Positions 42,901 through 44,466 of a stretch of 44,466 nt of DNA are shown here, in pieces. Made by a program: the position numbers and the translations under genes. Source of the DNA: Lachnospiraceae bacterium (GTDB lineage Bacteria; Bacillota; Clostridia; Lachnospirales; Lachnospiraceae). The notes under the pieces are model-generated. The model made no database searches. It had not been told where the DNA came from and saw only the letters and a program-made list of their open reading frames with translations. The first letter of the stretch is position 1; every line of letters begins with the position of its first letter. The stretch spans positions 1 to 44,466 of the forward strand of contig JAAUZX010000019.1 in the NCBI GenBank assembly GCA_014804365.1, written 5' to 3'.

Positions 42901-44241
42901 TGCCAGCATGGCAAGCACGGATTGCACGTCTTCTTTGGTGATATTGCGAAAAGACCATGCTCTGGGCAGAATCTCCATCACCTCTGAAATCTCATAACTT
43001 CTGAAAGCCGCCATGGAAACCAAATGCTGTGCCAGCACATCCAGACACTCCTCAGGCGGCTTCACGTGTTCTACGCCGCCCTGCCTCGCGAGCTGCGCCG
43101 TCATCCCGCAGGACACGCATTCCGCCGCTGTTCTGGGGAAAAGATACATTACGCTGACGCGTCCCGGATTATGTCCTGCCCGCCCCAGTCGCTGCATTGT
43201 TCCCGAAATCGTGCGTGGACACCCAACCTGCAGCACCTGATCGATCTCGCCCACATCGATTCCCAATTCCATAGAAGACGTAGCACACAACAGTCTGAGC
43301 GTACCGTCCCGCAGATTTAGCTCCGTCTCCGTCCTCTGCTCTTTCGACAGACTTCCGTGGTGTACTCTGGCAAATCCTTCTCCGCCTAATTGGTTTACAT
43401 AATACGCTAATTGTTCCGCATACCGCCGCCCTTCCACAAAAGCAATCACGCTGCGGCTGTTCTGACAATATTGATACACCAGCTTTCCCAGTTCTTCCCA
43501 CACCGGATCCTTTCTCGGACCTTTCGTGGTGTCCGCATAAGGGCTTAGGATATCCAGCCGTACCTGTTTCGCCATAGCTGGTGCGGCAATGCCAACCTCC
43601 TCCGGCGCCAGATACTCCGCCGCCGTCTCTAACGGTTCAATGGTGGCGGACAGACCGATGCGCTGCAGCGGCTGACCGCATAAATAATCAAGCCGCGCTA
43701 AAGACAACATCAAATGCGCGCCTCTTTTGGTATCAATTAAGGCGTGAAGTTCATCTATGATCACCGCCTTTGACGTTGCCAGAACATTCTGTCCCGTCTT
43801 GCTTGTAAGCATTAAATACAGGGATTCCGGCGTAATAATCAGGATATGGGGCGGTTTCCTGACCATCTGCTGACGTTCTCTCTGTGTGGTGTCCCCGGTT
43901 CGGATTCCGACCGAAATGAGTTCTTCCGCGCCGATCCCGTTTAACGGCCGCCTTAAGTTCTCGCGGATATCCGCCGCCAGGGACTTCAGCGGAGATACAT
44001 AGATCAGCTGCAGTTCCTGCTGTAACGTTCCCGCCTGTGCCTGCCGCTTCATCCGGTCCAGAAAGATCAGAAAAGCCGAGAGTGTTTTACCCGTTCCGGT
44101 AGGCGCGGATATGAGCGCATGTTTTCCCTCGGCAATAATCGGCCATGCCTCACACTGCACAGGAGTAGGCTCTCCCAGCGCATGTTCAAACCACTCCGCG
44201 GTTTCTCTATCAAAAAGCTCAAGCACATTTTCCTTCCACAT
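39943..44241 (-). CDS. lhr: Lhr-type large superfamily 2 helicase
   Basis: 1432 residues, close to the size of full-length bacterial Lhr. The helicase core is complete: motif I APTGTGKT (46-53), Ia VSPLKSL, motif II DELH (163-166), motif III SAT (198-200) and motif VI QRLGRAGHNPG (350-360). The Lhr winged-helix and domain-4 region follow (to ~850), then a long C-terminal part with beta-barrel-like repeats found in full-length Lhr. Lhr unwinds RNA:DNA hybrids and is linked to repair. Two hydrophilic linkers rich in Gln, Glu, Thr and Asp (coded near 41400-41520 and 40800-40920) look like low-complexity insertions. The gene is followed by the toxin-antitoxin unit, apparently independent. Confidence 0.93.
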   Translation of the reverse strand: MWKENVLELFDRETAEWFEHALGEPTPVQCEAWPIIAEGKHALISAPTGTGKTLSAFLIFLDRMKRQAQAGTLQQELQLIYVSPLKSLAADIRENLRRPLNGIGAEELISVGIRTGDTTQRERQQMVRKPPHILIITPESLYLMLTSKTGQNVLATSKAVIIDELHALIDTKRGAHLMLSLARLDYLCGQPLQRIGLSATIEPLETAAEYLAPEEVGIAAPAMAKQVRLDILSPYADTTKGPRKDPVWEELGKLVYQYCQNSRSVIAFVEGRRYAEQLAYYVNQLGGEGFARVHHGSLSKEQRTETELNLRDGTLRLLCATSSMELGIDVGEIDQVLQVGCPRTISGTMQRLGRAGHNPGRVSVMYLFPRTAAECVSCGMTAQLARQGGVEHVKPPEECLDVLAQHLVSMAAFRSYEISEVMEILPRAWSFRNITKEDVQSVLAMLAGDYEHEKDIPVRPRILYDRIHERVEGDGYSRMLAVSAGGTIPDKGYYAVKTQEGVKLGEVDEEFVYESQKGDRFILGSFAWKVVNISRDTVTVTQTHTEGARLPFWHGEIKGRDKRTGEAFGRIYHSLQQAYEDGKLAEALEDLGLNEAASKLACGYLERQIKSTGSLPDHKTILVEHFKDSAGNSQVMVHSVFGRRINAPLSLLAAQTAREQMEMEIGSVDEEDGFLLYSYGNQNLPEGLLQQIDADSCMRKLEIMLPATPLFNMAFRYNSGRALLMGVRKSGRQPLWMQRLKSAEMLEQVVRRQEHPLIRETRRECMQELWDAKGVQELLYDIRCGAVAVREIYTDIPSPMSLPLQWSQEAAAMYDYAPTPRGIHGAVEEALKKEKHLIQPGSQELMEVQERNRLPQDERQLHSLLMTEGDLAAGELDIPVEWLESLAQEGRVLYLEQGLWIAAEQEEEYAAALGEEQEAAGKQESANQQTVIRQETGQQKEIQGQEERIHIVRRMLRYRGAADAAQTAARYGWSMGIAEDVLEELCRREDAVRQDGRYYHAKLYSRARVRTLKNRREEIQTCPGENYAALMLFRTESGAPAEECLRNTLRQYTGMTLPAVYWEKIVLPRRVRNYRESMLDTFLAQGELFWHMEEKGGLRFDYQADIDWDADISGSVENRTGSEVDSPTETGDDSRTKAETGDRITIKELTEKERIIYDAIIKRGACFMQSLNGLLPGESPHDTLLSLMEKGLVYADSYLPVRQWLDQEKTKKATARQRVSTRVKALSAGRWDIVRPIQEKTIEEKLEACFDYSPILCKETASACGLSWQEALSVLRIWEYTGQARRGYFVKELSGAQFIRGKDYEGVIRQLHNPEKKLAWVSAVDPAQCWGKILPHQEGKNFINVPGTAVACLGGKPVAVMERQGKVLRILETDLPEKMLEECFKLFAEEFKRGSIFPAVKRIVVKEYDDTVAEALGKAGFMKEMQDYVLYK

Positions 44242-44301
44242 GTTTTCCCCTCATATCATTCCAGATTAAAATGCCATAAGGCGCACTAATAAACCCTAAT
44301 T

Positions 44302-44466
44302 GGCAGATTACACAAAATGTTTTCTCATGGCTTGCGCAAGAACATGAGATTTTCTTAATGTTCCGCAAGTGCCCAGCAATTTCATGGGGACCTGCTTATT
44401 ACCCTAACGAGTAAAAAGCTGATGTCCCGAAAAGCCCGAAATGCGCACGGACGCGCATAGAGGGCG
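44302..44466 (+). repeat. Family A palindromic element, copy d (cut by window end)
   Basis: Left part only. The end GGCAGATTACACAAAATGTT, inner arm GAACAT...ATGTTC (copy b has GAATAT...ATATTC, a matched change on both sides) and hairpin 2 (ATGCGC-ACGGAC-GCGCAT) are present. Hairpin 1 is enlarged: between GGGGAC and GTCCC there is an extra stem GCTTATTAC/GTAAAAAGC. It lies about 60 bp upstream of the Lhr gene. The right end is outside the window. Confidence 0.85.

Noticed and set aside
1-44466. CRISPR array, tRNA genes, rRNA, prophage or complete IS
   Set aside because: No regularly spaced direct repeats, no cloverleaf with a CCA-type end and no integrase or transposase with DDE or Y1 motifs were found on reading both strands.

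Overview
The window looks like a chromosome segment of a Clostridia bacterium, most likely a Lachnospiraceae-type gut anaerobe. The reasons are a GatCAB amidotransferase with two aspartyl-tRNA synthetases, a T-box leader, the LL-diaminopimelate aminotransferase route to meso-DAP/lysine, a glnA-ANTAR pair, a Bce-type peptide-sensing module and small families such as DUF3795, DUF5684 and ClbS/DfsB. No rRNA, tRNA, CRISPR, prophage or complete insertion sequence was recognised. Most genes lie on the minus strand; one plus-strand block runs from 30.8 to 37.1 kb.

Layout. 0-9 kb: tRNA charging. aspS1 stands alone with its own terminator. A T-box-led operon, aspS2-gatC-gatA-gatB, has the hallmarks of the indirect Asn-tRNA(Asn)/Gln-tRNA(Gln) route. 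9-13.4 kb: small membrane protein, ClbS/DfsB-like protein, S41 peptidase, a GNAT acetyltransferase behind a possible transcription attenuator, and an Rpn-type nuclease whose Shine-Dalgarno can be hidden in a 5'-end hairpin. 13.7-17.4 kb: azlCD and a TetR-controlled ABC exporter operon with a clear promoter and operator. 17.5-22.8 kb: accessory genes (DUF3795, AraC regulator, AAA/DUF4143 ATPase, flavodoxin reductase, ANT(6)-like enzyme, nucleoside phosphorylase). 22.9-25.2 kb: dapF and dapL. 25.4-27.6 kb: TetR plus a CrtI-like FAD enzyme. 27.7-29.9 kb: glnA and an ANTAR regulator. 30.1-30.7 kb: remnant of an Rpn gene. 30.8-37.1 kb: DJ-1/PfpI protein and a BceRSAB-like module with a membrane-anchored FMN_bind-like protein. 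37.1-44.2 kb: nadE, a RelB/PIN toxin-antitoxin pair and an Lhr-type helicase.

The most unusual content is between the genes. Family A is a palindromic element of about 150-230 bp with 23-29 bp terminal inverted repeats (GGCAGATT...AATCTGCC) and internal hairpins. There are three complete copies (one internally deleted), one cut by the window end and one 22-bp solo remnant. The arms differ between copies but match within each copy, and hairpin stems vary while a CGGA loop is kept. Three copies sit inside apparent operons, and all large copies have the same orientation relative to neighbouring transcription. Family B is a two-hairpin element that supplies the Shine-Dalgarno directly in front of three unrelated genes (AraC regulator, CrtI-like oxidase, histidine kinase). 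Element C (124 bp, 13-bp perfect ends) separates the T-box terminator from aspS2. These elements, and the GNAT leader, are the best candidates for undescribed biology here. All structures were read by eye and none was folded computationally.
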